A DNA stretch of 60,384 bases from positions 1-60,384 of the forward strand of contig JACRAS010000057.1 in assembly GCA_016234705.1 (NCBI GenBank), read 5' to 3'. The stretch is from Betaproteobacteria bacterium (GTDB lineage: Bacteria; Pseudomonadota; Gammaproteobacteria; Burkholderiales; SG8-39). The notes under the pieces were generated by a model. That model saw only the letters and a program-made list of their open reading frames with translations, was not told the DNA's origin and did no database searches. This document shows, piece after piece, positions 32,239-41,621 of this stretch (positions are counted from its first letter, which is position 1; every line of letters starts with the position of its first letter). The position numbers and the translations under genes are program-made.

Positions 32239-35200
32239 CTAATGAAAATCCCGCGACCGCGTCGCCAGCTTGCCCAGCAACTCGCTGTGATCCGCCAGCC
32301 GTCTAGCGATCACGTGCACCACTTCGCCTTCGCGCTCGACCGATCCATATACCGCCATCAGCCGCGCGGAGAGCAGTTCGCGCCGTTGCCGCTCGCCCAG
32401 GTCGCGCCAGACGATGACGTTGACGCAGCCGGTCTCGTCCTCCAGCGTCACGAACACCACACCCGAGGCGGTGTCGGGGCGCTGCCTGCCGATGACGATG
32501 CCTGCCGCGCGCACGCTGCTGCCATGCGGCAGGCGGCGCACGTCTGCGGCGGCGGCGAGGCGCATGCGTTTCAGGCGCGAGCGCAGCAGCGCGAGCGGAT
32601 GCCGGCCGAGGGTGAGCCCGAGGCTCGCGTAATCGGCGACGAGGCCGTCGCCTTCGCTCGGCGCGGAGAGTTGTGGAGCGGTTTCATGGATCGGCGCTTC
32701 CGCCAGCAGGTGCGATGCGGTGTCCACGCCTGCGACCTGCCAGTAGGCGAGCCGCCGGTGGCCCGCGATGCGCGCTAACGCATTGCTCGCCGCGAGGCAT
32801 TTAAGTTCGTGCCGATCGAGATGGGCGCGGCGCATCAGTTCCTCGACCGAAACGAATGCGCCCTGCGCGCGCGCCTCCATGATGCGCCCGGCGCCGGCCT
32901 CGGACAGGCCTTTCACCATGAGCAAACCCAGACGCACGGCCGGCGCGCCGTCTGCACCCGACTCCAGCGTGCACTCCCAATCGCTCGCGAGCACGTCCAC
33001 CGGCCGCACTTCGACGCCGTGGCGGCGCGCGTCCTGCACCAGTTGCGCCGGCGCATAGAAGCCCATCGGCTGGCTGTTCAACAACGCGGCGAGGAACGCG
33101 GCCGGGTGGTGGCGCTTCAACCAGGCGGAGACGTAGACAAGAAGAGCGAAGCTCGCCGAATGCGATTCGGGAAAACCGTATTCGCCGAAACCGAGGATCT
33201 GCTGGTAAATGCGCTCGGCGAACTCGCGCGCATAGCCGCGTTCGAGCATGCCCTGGATCAGGCGCTGCTCGAGATGTTCCAGACCGCATTTTCGTTTCCA
33301 CGCCGCCATCGAGCGGCGCAAGCCGTCGGCTTCGCCCGGGGTGAAGCCGGCGGCGACCACCGCGAGCTGCATCACCTGCTCCTGGAAAATCGGTATTCCC
33401 AGGGTGCGCTCGAGCACGCCTCTGACCGCAGCGCTCGGATAACTCACCGGATCCAGCCCCTGGCGGCGGCGCAGATAGGGATGCACCATGCCGCCCTGGA
33501 TCGGGCCGGGGCGCACGATCGCGACTTCGATCACCAGGTCGTAGAAATTCTCAGGTTTCAGGCGCGGCAGCATCGACATCTGCGCCCGCGATTCGATCTG
33601 GAACACGCCCACGGTGTCGGCCTGCTGGATCATGGCATAGACAGTGGGGTCTTCCGCGGGCACGTCGCTCATGCTGAAAGCTGAATCCCGCTGTTGGGCG
33701 ATCATGGCCAGTGCGCGCTTGATCGCGGAGAGCATGCCCAGCGCCAGCACGTCCACTTTCAAAAGCCCGAGCGCGTCGAGATCGTCCTTGTCCCACTGGA
33801 TCACGCTGCGATTCATCATGGCGGCATTTTCGATCGGCACCAGGCGCGACAGAGGACCGCGCGAAATGACGAAGCCGCCGACGTGCTGCGACAGGTGGCG
33901 CGGAAAGCCGATCAGCGCATCCACCAGCGCGAGCAGGCGTTCGACGGTAGGGCTGGCAGGATGGAAGCCGGCTTCGCGCAGGCGCTCGGGCAGGTTCTGG
34001 CGCCGGTCCCACCATGACAAGGACTTTGCCAGGCGCTCGACCTGGGCGAGTTCCAGGCCGAGCGCCTTGCCGCAGTCGCGGATCGCGCTCCTCGGCCGGT
34101 AGCGGATCACCGTGGCCGCGAGCGCCGCGCGCTCGCGCCCGTACTTGGCGTAGATGTACTGGATCACCTCCTCGCGCCGCTGGTGTTCGAAATCGACGTC
34201 GATGTCGGGCGGCTCGTTGCGTTCGCGCGAAACGAAGCGCTCGAACAGCATGCTCGTGCGCCCCGGATCGACTTCGGTGATGCCGAGCGCATAGCACACC
34301 GCCGAATTCGCGGCGGAACCGCGACCCTGGCAAAGGATGTTTTTGCTGCGCGCGAAGCTCACTATGTCGTGCACGGTGAGGAAGTAGGGCTCGTAGCCAA
34401 GCTCGGTGATCAGTTCGAGCTCGTGCTCGACCAGGACGTGGACCTTGTGCGGCACGCCCGCGGGAAAGCGCCGCGAGAGGCCCACTGCGGTGAGCGCACG
34501 CAGATGGCCCGAAGGCGTGGCGCCCGACGGCACGATTTCTTCCGGGTATTCGTAGCGCAGGCAGTCGAGCGAAAAGCTGCAGCGCGCGGCGATGCGCACG
34601 GTTTCATCGAGCAGCTCGCGCGGATACAGGTTCGCCAGCCGCAGGCGCAGCCGCAGATGGCGCTCGGCGTTCGGGTATAAGGCTTGACCGCAGTGCGCGA
34701 GCGGTTTGCACAAGCGTATCGCGGTAAGTGTGTCCTGCAATTTGCGCCGGGAGCGCAGGTGCATGTGCACGTCGCCTGCGGCCACCAGCGGCAGGGCACA
34801 AGCCGCGCCGAGTTCGCGCAGCGCCGCGAGGCGCGCTTTGTCGTTCGCGCCGCAGAGCAGTTCCACGGCGATCCAGGCGCGCCCGGCGAAGCGCTCGGCG
34901 ATCCAGCGGGTCTGTGGAACATCGGGCACCGCCCCCGGCACAAGCAGGGTCAGGCAGCCGGGCAGTCCCTGATCCAGGTCCCTAGCCTCCAGGACATAGC
35001 GGCCCTTGACGCCCCTGCGCCGTCCGCGGGTGATGAGTTCGGACAGATTGCCGTATCCTTCGCGCTCGGTGGCAAGCAGCACCAATTGCGGGCCATCGAC
35101 GAGGCGGATTTCGCTGCCGAGGATCAGCGGCAGGCCGCATTCCCTGGCTGCGGCATGCGCGCGCACCACGCCTGCGAACGAGCATTCATCGGTGAGGGCG

Positions 35201-35322
35201 AGCGCGCTGTAGCCCAATTGATGCGCCCGGGCGACGAGTTCCTCCGGATGCGAAGCGCCGCGCAGAAAGCTGAAATTCGACAGACAGTGCAGTTCCGCGT
35301 AGGCGGGCAGGGCGGAATCCAC
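32239..35322 (-). CDS. dnaE2: Error-prone DNA polymerase III alpha subunit (DnaE2/ImuC)
   Basis: 1027 residues, normal for DnaE2. N-terminal PHP domain (YAELHCLSNFSFLRGASHPEEL), polymerase core with PDIDVDFEHQRREEV (catalytic Asp pair, about 390) and QGRGSAANSAVCYALGI. The helix-hairpin and OB-fold end includes SVRAAGIVIGRQRPDTASG. GTG 35322 is taken as the start because the PHP domain begins there, 8 bases after the imuB stop; the longer frame to 35667 runs inside imuB. It is the translesion polymerase of the SOS mutasome. Confidence 0.93.
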   Translation of the reverse strand: MDSALPAYAELHCLSNFSFLRGASHPEELVARAHQLGYSALALTDECSFAGVVRAHAAARECGLPLILGSEIRLVDGPQLVLLATEREGYGNLSELITRGRRRGVKGRYVLEARDLDQGLPGCLTLLVPGAVPDVPQTRWIAERFAGRAWIAVELLCGANDKARLAALRELGAACALPLVAAGDVHMHLRSRRKLQDTLTAIRLCKPLAHCGQALYPNAERHLRLRLRLANLYPRELLDETVRIAARCSFSLDCLRYEYPEEIVPSGATPSGHLRALTAVGLSRRFPAGVPHKVHVLVEHELELITELGYEPYFLTVHDIVSFARSKNILCQGRGSAANSAVCYALGITEVDPGRTSMLFERFVSRERNEPPDIDVDFEHQRREEVIQYIYAKYGRERAALAATVIRYRPRSAIRDCGKALGLELAQVERLAKSLSWWDRRQNLPERLREAGFHPASPTVERLLALVDALIGFPRHLSQHVGGFVISRGPLSRLVPIENAAMMNRSVIQWDKDDLDALGLLKVDVLALGMLSAIKRALAMIAQQRDSAFSMSDVPAEDPTVYAMIQQADTVGVFQIESRAQMSMLPRLKPENFYDLVIEVAIVRPGPIQGGMVHPYLRRRQGLDPVSYPSAAVRGVLERTLGIPIFQEQVMQLAVVAAGFTPGEADGLRRSMAAWKRKCGLEHLEQRLIQGMLERGYAREFAERIYQQILGFGEYGFPESHSASFALLVYVSAWLKRHHPAAFLAALLNSQPMGFYAPAQLVQDARRHGVEVRPVDVLASDWECTLESGADGAPAVRLGLLMVKGLSEAGAGRIMEARAQGAFVSVEELMRRAHLDRHELKCLAASNALARIAGHRRLAYWQVAGVDTASHLLAEAPIHETAPQLSAPSEGDGLVADYASLGLTLGRHPLALLRSRLKRMRLAAAADVRRLPHGSSVRAAGIVIGRQRPDTASGVVFVTLEDETGCVNVIVWRDLGERQRRELLSARLMAVYGSVEREGEVVHVIARRLADHSELLGKLATRSRDFH

Positions 35323-35330
35323 GGCGAAAC

Positions 35331-36776
35331 TCAGGAAAAAATGCCGTGCAGGTACCAGGCGCCGGCGGGGCTGCGTTCGCGGTAGACCCACAGCAGGGCC
35401 TCGTCGGCGGCGCGGGCGATGAAATAATCGCGCGCCACGTCGGCGCCGTCCCACCAGCCCGACTCGATCCGCTCCGGCCCGGCCAACAGCTTCAGCGGTC
35501 CGCGATGGCAGGGGACGGAATCCATTTCCTCCAGGGCCTGCGGCCGCGCTAGCAGCCAGAACGGGCGCAGGTTGAATTCGAGATCGAGCTGCTTGGCCCC
35601 GGGCTCGGCCTGAGCGCTGGCGCGATCCAGATGAACGCAGGCGCGTTCCGGACGGTGGTCGGCGCACAGGACTATGCCGTGCACGGCTGCGGCGCCCAGG
35701 CGCGAGCGCAGGCGCTCGACGAGGCGCGGCCAGTTTCCCTCTTCGCGCAACTCATCGGAAAAAAGATTCTGGTTGGAATGCTCTAGCGGCTCGATCGCCT
35801 GCACTTCCAGCGCGATGGAACGCACCGCCTCGGGCAGCGCCGTCTGTTGCAACTGCTCGCGCAGCAGCAGCGCGAAGTGCGCGGCCTCGCGGCAGACGCT
35901 GACCAGGCCCAGCTCGATGCGGGTGGCGGGCGCGGCGCGATGAGACAGATTGAGCCGCAGCCGCCGCGTGCCGGCGGCGCGCGCCGCGAGAAAGCCTTCG
36001 AGTTGCGCCAGCAGCCGCTTTGCCGCAAACAGCAGGGCTTCGGCTTGCGTGGCTTCGGCCGGCAGTTCGATGGCGGCGCAAAACCTCTCCGGCAGGACGC
36101 AAAAGCCGCGCGGATCGGGCAGGCGGCCGAGGGCCTGATCCAGCGCGTCGAGCAGGCTCTGGCCAAAGCGGCGCGCAAGCCCGGCGCGCGGCAGCGCCAG
36201 CAGATCGCCGATGCTGCCGGCGCCGATGGCCGACAGGGCTTCCTCCTCCGCGCATTGCAGCACCGACAGGGGCAGGGCGCCGAGTTCGCCTTTGAGCAAG
36301 GCGGCATCGGCTATCAGGCAATCCCTGCCTGAGCGCGCGAACCAGGATGCGGCGCGGGCCGTGGGCGCTGCGGCGAGGCGCTCGCTGTAACCCATGGCGG
36401 CGAGCCCCTGCCGCAGCCTCGCCGCTATCTCTCCCAGGCCACCGAACAGCTTCAGGCTGCCCGAGACTTCCAGCAGCACCAAGTCGGGAAAAGCTAGCGC
36501 GACATTGGGCGTGCATTGCATCGCCCAGGCGGCGATGCCGAGCAGGGCTTCGGTTTCGGCTGCCGCGTCGCGTTCGCGCAGGCACAAGCCCGGTGCGAGC
36601 GCGAGCGCCGCGGTGACCGGCATGCCCGCGCGCAGGCCGCGCGCACTGGCCTTGGCGTCGCACACCAGGAGGTGTTGCCGCTCAGCGACCGCGCAGGGCT
36701 CAGGCGAGGGCAAGCCGCGCTGAAATGCTTCCAGCGGCAACTGCGGCAACTGTAGGGCTATCCACAACATGGGCAT
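35331..36776 (-). CDS. imuB: ImuB, inactive Y-family polymerase-like mutasome hub
   Basis: 481 residues from ATG 36776 (or 36770). It begins MPMLWIALQLPQLPLEAF, where active Y-family polymerases have a metal-binding Asp; ImuB lacks this by nature and serves as the beta-clamp-bound scaffold for DnaE2. LFGGLGEIAARLRQGL and the helix-hairpin-helix ALSAIGAGSIGDLLALPRAG fit the family. The upstream 147 codons of the open frame to 37217 overlap imuA out of frame and are rejected. It overlaps imuA by 77 bases. Confidence 0.9.
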   Translation of the reverse strand: MPMLWIALQLPQLPLEAFQRGLPSPEPCAVAERQHLLVCDAKASARGLRAGMPVTAALALAPGLCLRERDAAAETEALLGIAAWAMQCTPNVALAFPDLVLLEVSGSLKLFGGLGEIAARLRQGLAAMGYSERLAAAPTARAASWFARSGRDCLIADAALLKGELGALPLSVLQCAEEEALSAIGAGSIGDLLALPRAGLARRFGQSLLDALDQALGRLPDPRGFCVLPERFCAAIELPAEATQAEALLFAAKRLLAQLEGFLAARAAGTRRLRLNLSHRAAPATRIELGLVSVCREAAHFALLLREQLQQTALPEAVRSIALEVQAIEPLEHSNQNLFSDELREEGNWPRLVERLRSRLGAAAVHGIVLCADHRPERACVHLDRASAQAEPGAKQLDLEFNLRPFWLLARPQALEEMDSVPCHRGPLKLLAGPERIESGWWDGADVARDYFIARAADEALLWVYRERSPAGAWYLHGIFS

Positions 36777-37431
36777 CGGATCCGAGAGAAGGACTGCTGC
36801 CTGCCACTGCCAGCGGCGCAGACGGCAGCAAAATCGGCCGGGAGAGCGGCGCCCCCCGGCGTTTGAAAATCGATAGCGCGAGGCCGCCGGCAGAGGTGGC
36901 GAGCGCGATGCGCAGCACCGCAGGCGAAGGTTCGCGCGCGGCCTCGGTGGGGCGGAACAGCACGGCCAGACAACGGCTATCCTCCGCCGCGAGCTGCAGG
37001 CGCCGCAATTGGGTGTAGCGGATCTCGCGCGGCCAGGCGAGCACGCCGCCGCAGGCAGCCGAACGCAGCGCCTGTTCCGCCGCCCATACGCTGTCGCCGT
37101 CTCTGGTGGTCTTGACGATGAGCACGCGCTCGAGAGCGATGCCGGCGGCGGCGAGCGCCGGTGCATAGGGCAGGTAGGGCGGGGCGATCCAGGCGATGAA
37201 TTTGCCTTGCGCGGCAAGCCGCGCCAGCGCCGGGCCGAGAATGCGCAACTCGCCTATGCCCTCGTGCTGCGGCAGGATTTCGGTGAGCGCGCCGCAGGGC
37301 CAGCCGCCGCCCGGCAGTTCGGCATCCAGCGCCGCAAAACCGCTGGCAATGCCCGGGCAGCCGGTGCGCGCGAGTTCGCTGCCGCGCCAGATGCCGGGAT
37401 GGCGTTCGAGTTCGGCGGCGAGGCCGGGCAT
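36700..37431 (-). CDS. imuA: ImuA, translesion synthesis-associated RecA-like protein
   Basis: 243 residues. RecA/SulA-like fold without a complete Walker A: ASGFAALDAELPGGGWPCGALTEI, then ELRILGPALARLA, and WPREIRYTQLRRLQLAAEDS. It is the first gene of imuA-imuB-dnaE2, with GGAG 5 bases before ATG 37431. A LexA site lies immediately upstream, so the cassette is expected to be induced by DNA damage. Confidence 0.88.
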   Translation of the reverse strand: MPGLAAELERHPGIWRGSELARTGCPGIASGFAALDAELPGGGWPCGALTEILPQHEGIGELRILGPALARLAAQGKFIAWIAPPYLPYAPALAAAGIALERVLIVKTTRDGDSVWAAEQALRSAACGGVLAWPREIRYTQLRRLQLAAEDSRCLAVLFRPTEAAREPSPAVLRIALATSAGGLALSIFKRRGAPLSRPILLPSAPLAVAGSSPSLGSDAHVVDSPTVAAVAAGSISARLALA

Positions 37432-37445
37432 GACATCTCCAAAAA

Positions 37446-37461
37446 CTGTATGTTTATACAG
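37446..37461 (-). promoter_or_regulatory. LexA (SOS) box of imuA-imuB-dnaE2
   Basis: ACTGTATGTTTATACAGT contains CTGT-N8-ACAG (37446-37461), a full match to the gamma/betaproteobacterial LexA consensus with near-perfect dyad symmetry. It lies 15 bases before the imuA start codon, next to the ribosome site. Confidence 0.85.
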
Positions 37462-37566
37462 TATCCGGAAATTCGGCCGGCTTGTCTAGCTGAAATTTCC
37501 CTGAACCGCACGAACCGGAAACAAACATAGCGGCTAGGGCGGGGGAAAAGTCCTCATCCCACGAAC

Positions 37567-38166
37567 TCAAGGACCGCGTGTCGTTACGCGTACTTGCGCG
37601 CGATGCGACGGCGCTGCCGGCGCTTTATTCTGGAACAGCGCCCGGTACGCGGCCCGGCGCGACTCGATCGAGCGTCCCAGGGCACAGTAGAACGAATGAG
37701 GAGTAAGGAGCGCGTCGTCCTGTCCCAGGGCATTCGCACGGAAACTCGACCACCGATACTGTCCCGGCCGGGCAACCACACGGGCGCGCACCGGATTCAA
37801 TTCGATGTAGCGCATGCATGAAAGCACGTACCGCCCGACATGGACCGGGACCGCCTCGAAGCGCTCTTCCCAGAGCGCGCCGTCGCGATGGTGGGCCTCG
37901 TCGATGTAGCGCGCGTAACGCTCGCCAAGCGAGCGCATCAGGCCTGCGACGCCGCCCGCGCGTGAAGGCGTCAGCAGCAAGTGAACATGGTTGCCCATCA
38001 GCACGTAGGCGTGCACGGAGCAGCCAAAGCGGGCGGCGTATCGGCCGAGCCAGTTAAGGTAGGCGACGCAATCCTCTTCGCCGAAGAAGCACGCCGCGCG
38101 CAGACGGCCGCGCTGGATCACATGCAGCGGATGGCCGGGAATCTCGGGACGAAAAGGACGCAGCAT
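37567..38166 (-). CDS. REP-associated tyrosine transposase (RAYT, Y1_Tnp)
   Basis: 199 residues. IS200-like HUH motif NHVHLLL in YVLMGNHVHLLLTP (about 54-67) and the catalytic Tyr region YVLSCMRYIELNPVRA (about 113-128). The usual QRGNNR near the N-terminus reads QRGRLR. Single-copy RAYTs are domesticated relatives of IS200/IS605 transposases acting on REP palindromes. Upstream hairpins at 38181-38197 (GGTTTC/GAAACC) and 38207-38230 (GGTGGC/GCCACC) may be related elements. No flanking target duplication was identified. Confidence 0.85.
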   Translation of the reverse strand: MLRPFRPEIPGHPLHVIQRGRLRAACFFGEEDCVAYLNWLGRYAARFGCSVHAYVLMGNHVHLLLTPSRAGGVAGLMRSLGERYARYIDEAHHRDGALWEERFEAVPVHVGRYVLSCMRYIELNPVRARVVARPGQYRWSSFRANALGQDDALLTPHSFYCALGRSIESRRAAYRALFQNKAPAAPSHRAQVRVTTRGP

Positions 38167-38328
38167 CCGGATAGGCTCGCGGTTTCATTAAGAAACCAAC
38201 GGTCCGGGTGGCTGGCGGGTTGACGCCACCGCGGGGGAGCAGGGCCGGAACACTCGCGCATCCGCTCGCGTTGGAAGCCCAAGGGCCCGGCTTTGTTAGT
38301 CTGGCTCAGGCTGGGCTTGCTGGCAAAA

Positions 38329-38377
38329 TTAGACTGTCTAAATAGAGCTTGACAATGCTTATACAATTGTCTAGATT
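38329..38377 (+). promoter_or_regulatory. Promoter and palindrome upstream of the HTH-cyclase gene
   Basis: TTGACA (38349-38354) and TAGATT (38372-38377) are 17 bases apart. The palindrome TTAGACTGTCTAA (38329-38341) lies just upstream, and GTCTA recurs in TGTCTAGAT (over the -10) and CAGTCTAAAT (38388-38397). Three related half-sites around a good promoter suggest control by a MerR-like regulator, possibly the gene's own HTH domain (inference). Confidence 0.55.
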
Positions 38378-38444
38378 ATCATTTATACAGTCTAAATTAA
38401 CTTCTTGGAAGGCTTATTTAAAGCGGATAAGCGCTCTGTCTGAT

Positions 38445-39983
38445 ATGAAATCAAGCAAAGAAATTTTATTTGAAACAGGTATTTCAAGAGCTACATTAAA
38501 CAATTACATTAAAGATGGAATATTGTCTAAGCCAGTACTTAGACAGCCAGAGGCGCAAGACAGCGATGCCAAACTGATGGGGTATTTTCCTGACGAAACG
38601 ATAGCCCGAATCGCGGAGGTGCAGCGATTGAAAAAGGAGGGATTGACCATGGCGGAGGTGGTAGCACGCATAGGAATCACTCAGGCGGGGCGGGAGTTCC
38701 CCGCCGCCGATCCGGTCCCAGCGACCGTGGAGGGCATTGCCGTACCCGGCCCGGCAAGGCAGGAGCCGGTGGCAGATAATCGCCGTGCCCTGCGACTGAC
38801 CCTCGAGGATGTTCCCCATCCGGCTTACATGGTGAATTACAACTTCGAGCTTACCTGGTACAACGACGCGGCGCGCCAGCGCATTCTTTCCGGCCTGGAC
38901 AGCCTGCCGGCGCACAGCGAAGCGCGCAACTTGTTTCTGCTGCTGTCCCAGTCCGGGACCGGCCAATCGAGCTATTTCCGCTCCGAGTTGCTGCGCGTCC
39001 ACCTCGCCCTGGCCAAGAACCGCCTGGCGAAAGGCAGTGTTCTCGGACTGTTGCATGGTCTGGACCGGGAGGCACTGGCCCTTGCGGAGCGGCTCTACGA
39101 CGAGTCGACCGTCACGCCCGAGCGGAAACCCATCCTCGATTTTTCAGTCGAGCTGAGCAGCCTTGCCGGCAGCGCCGAGAACTGGCGGGTGTTCGCCTCG
39201 TTTTTCAGGGAAGGGATATTTGTCGTCTACATTCCGGCGCAGCAATACAACGCGACGCTGCTCGATTTTCTCGGCCAGAGGGACGTGGTGATTCGCGACC
39301 TGATGCGAAAACGCCTGCCGGTGCTCACGCCGCTGGCGGTGCTGGTGGCGGATCTGCAAAACTCGGTCAAGATCTGCTCGGAGCTGCCGCCGGAGGAGTA
39401 CTTCGAGCTGATCAACGAGATCTGGACCACGATGGGCCCGATATTCAGGAAATACTACGGGACCTACGGCAAGCACGTCGGCGACGGCATGGTCTATTAT
39501 TTTTTCCCGCAGCCCGACAGCGACTACATTTTCAATGCGCTCGCGTGCGCGCAGGAACTGAAAGCGGAAGTCAGGAAAATCAGCAAGAAGTGGCAACTGC
39601 GCAAGAACTGGCTCAACGAACTGTATTTGAACACGGGGCTGCACGAGGGCCAGGAGTGGTTGGGCACGTTCCAGACCGCAACCAGCGTGGAATTCGCCGT
39701 GCTCGGGGACACCATCAACCATGCTTCCCGCCTGAGCGAATTCGCGCGCTTCGGCACGATCTGGGCCACCAAGAACCTGTTGAGCAAATTGGCGCATCAA
39801 CAGCGCGCCACCGTGGATTTCGGCATTACGCGCAAGGGCGAGGACGGCCAGGAGCATTTTATCGCTTCGTCCTACTCGCAGCTTGGCTCGATGGTCGACT
39901 TGAGCTGCGAGCGCTACGAGAAGCTGCGCGATATCGCCATGCTGCCGATTACCGAAATACGCTCGGTAAAGTACGCGATTTAA
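38445..39983 (+). CDS. MerR-like HTH / class III nucleotidyl cyclase regulator
   Basis: 512 residues from ATG 38445. The frame opens at 38349, but the promoter lies on that codon, so the later start is chosen; no clear ribosome site is visible. Residues 1-70: MerR-type HTH (KEILFETGISRATLNNYIKDGIL, GYFPDETIARIAEVQRLKKEGL). Middle: PAS-like sensor (HPAYMVNYNFELTWYND). C-terminus: cyclase homology domain with metal Asp in VLVADLQNS and KHVGDGMVYYF and AVLGDTINHASRLSEFA. Joining DNA-binding and cyclase domains in one chain is unusual. Codons 1-60 are strikingly AT-rich. Confidence 0.75.
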   Translation: MKSSKEILFETGISRATLNNYIKDGILSKPVLRQPEAQDSDAKLMGYFPDETIARIAEVQRLKKEGLTMAEVVARIGITQAGREFPAADPVPATVEGIAVPGPARQEPVADNRRALRLTLEDVPHPAYMVNYNFELTWYNDAARQRILSGLDSLPAHSEARNLFLLLSQSGTGQSSYFRSELLRVHLALAKNRLAKGSVLGLLHGLDREALALAERLYDESTVTPERKPILDFSVELSSLAGSAENWRVFASFFREGIFVVYIPAQQYNATLLDFLGQRDVVIRDLMRKRLPVLTPLAVLVADLQNSVKICSELPPEEYFELINEIWTTMGPIFRKYYGTYGKHVGDGMVYYFFPQPDSDYIFNALACAQELKAEVRKISKKWQLRKNWLNELYLNTGLHEGQEWLGTFQTATSVEFAVLGDTINHASRLSEFARFGTIWATKNLLSKLAHQQRATVDFGITRKGEDGQEHFIASSYSQLGSMVDLSCERYEKLRDIAMLPITEIRSVKYAI

Positions 39984-40298
39984 CTTAACACCCGTGTAAC
40001 ACTGGGCGCTCTTGACGTGGCCCGGTTGGCCAACCTCGCATAGACCGTGCGCGCCGACCATCCTCGCACGGGAGATCCCGATTGCCTGCTACATGGCGCG
40101 GATGAGCGAGGCACGGCAGCCCCGAGAAAGCAGCGGAAGCGTGACCAAATGCCGCCGTTCTTCGCGAACACTATCGCCGTGTCTGGTCGGGATAGTAGTG
40201 CTGCCCGAGCAGGGGGCGCAGTAGGACCCGGCGATGCCCTAGCTCATTTCGAGCAGGTTCAGGCCGGCGTAGGACCGTTCGTCCGTCGCCTCCATGGC
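39984..40298. other. Intergenic region downstream of the cyclase gene
   Basis: 315 bases between converging genes. A perfect 12-bp palindrome GGTTGGCCAACC lies at 40024-40035. The right third (about 40178-40295) holds the CoA-transferase remnant described separately. No T-tailed terminator was seen. Confidence 0.5.
40178..40295 (-). pseudogene. Family III CoA-transferase N-terminal remnant
   Basis: It starts at ATG 40295, directly after the stop of the intact CoA-transferase gene. The reading MEATDERSYAGLNLLEMS, stop, GIAGSYCA matches the beginning of CaiB/BaiF-type enzymes (usually LEMSQGIAGSYCARLL). An in-frame TAG (40239-40241) takes the place of the usual Gln or Arg codon, and the frame then decays. 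Likely a deleted second CoA-transferase gene of the same operon. Confidence 0.5.
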
Positions 40299-41522
40299 TC
40301 AGAGGATGCCTTTCGCGGCGAGCGCATCCACCGCCCGCCGGTCTATGCCGAGCAGGCCCTGCAAAATCTCCTGCGTATGCTGGCCTAGCGTCGGCGGCGG
40401 TACCGAGTATTCCACCGGCGTCCCGGAAAAACGCATCGGGCTTGCCACCGTCGGGCAGGGGACGCCCGCGGGGGTCGGGATTTCGACTTTCAGTCCGCGG
40501 TGCTGCACTTGCGCATCCTCGAATACCTGTTTCATGTTGTTGATCGGGCCGCAGGGGACGTTGGCGCCCTCCAGCACCTCGATCCACTCGTGCATGCCGC
40601 GCGTGCGCATGATCGCGTCGATGAGCGGAATCAGCGCATCGCGGTTGACGATCCGCCCGGACATCAGCCGGAAGCGCTCATCCTCGGCCAGTTCGGGGCG
40701 GCCGGCCACCTTGCACAAGCTGGCGAACTGGCTGTCGTTGCCGACTGCTAGGATGATGTGGCCGTCCTTGCACGGAAATAGCTGGTAGGGCACGGCGTTG
40801 AGATGGGCATTGCCGGCGCGCTTGGGGACACTGCCCGAGACGAAGTAGCCGCTGATCTGATTGGCATTGAACGCGACCATGCAATCGAGCAGGGCCATGT
40901 CGATGTACTGGCCGCCGCCGCCGCGCTCGCAGTGGGCGATGGCGGCGGTGATCGCCAGGCTCGCGTACATGCCGGTGAGTATGTCGGTGATGGCGATGCC
41001 GACTTTCATCGGCCCGCCACCGGGCAGCTCGTCGCGCTCGCCGGTGATGCTCATCAGCCCACCCATGCCCTGGAACACGAAGTCGTAGCCGGGACGGGGC
41101 GCATACGGACCCGACTGGCCGAAACCGGTGATGGAGCAGTAGATCAGGCGCGGATTGATTTCGCGCAATTGCTCGTAGGCGAGGCCATAGCGCGCGAGCG
41201 TGCCGACCTTGTAGTTCTCGAGCAGGACGTCGCACTTCGCCGCGAGCGCGCGTACGACTTGCTGGCCCTCCGGCCTGGAGATGTCCAGGGTGATGGATTT
41301 CTTGCCGCGGTTGCAGGAGAGGTAATAGGACGAATCGCGCGTGTCCTTGCCGTCCCGGTCCTTGAACCAGGGCGGCCCCCAGCCGCGCGTGTCGTCACCC
41401 GCGCCGGGACGTTCGACCTTGATCACCTCGGCGCCGAGGTCGGCAAGATTTTGCGCGGCCCAGGGTCCGGCGAGGACGCGGGACAGATCGAGCACGCGGA
41501 TATGCGAAAGCGGGCCGGGCAT
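40299..41522 (-). CDS. Family III (CaiB/BaiF) CoA-transferase
   Basis: 407 residues, full length. LSHIRVLDLSRVLAGPWAAQNLADLGAEVIKVE opens the fold. The catalytic Asp lies in YIDMALLDCMVAF (about 208). The end, LGQHTQEILQGLLG, is typical. It moves CoA between acyl-CoA (often succinyl-CoA) and a carboxylic acid. It is the last intact gene of the minus-strand cluster with SDR, thiolase and HMGCS-like genes, so it probably activates the cluster's substrate or recycles CoA from its product. Confidence 0.9.
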   Translation of the reverse strand: MPGPLSHIRVLDLSRVLAGPWAAQNLADLGAEVIKVERPGAGDDTRGWGPPWFKDRDGKDTRDSSYYLSCNRGKKSITLDISRPEGQQVVRALAAKCDVLLENYKVGTLARYGLAYEQLREINPRLIYCSITGFGQSGPYAPRPGYDFVFQGMGGLMSITGERDELPGGGPMKVGIAITDILTGMYASLAITAAIAHCERGGGGQYIDMALLDCMVAFNANQISGYFVSGSVPKRAGNAHLNAVPYQLFPCKDGHIILAVGNDSQFASLCKVAGRPELAEDERFRLMSGRIVNRDALIPLIDAIMRTRGMHEWIEVLEGANVPCGPINNMKQVFEDAQVQHRGLKVEIPTPAGVPCPTVASPMRFSGTPVEYSVPPPTLGQHTQEILQGLLGIDRRAVDALAAKGIL

Positions 41523-41621
41523 GGAGGCTCCTTGATGCGCTAGGTTTGAAAACGCGATTCAGTGCGAAACGGCAGGCCGGTGCGGCATCGTCGTCGCGCA
41601 GTCGTCATCGCTCACTCGGGA

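Noticed and set aside
35331-37217. Long imuB start at 37217
   Set aside because: The first 147 codons are an out-of-frame reading of imuA; ImuB homologues begin at MLWIAL.
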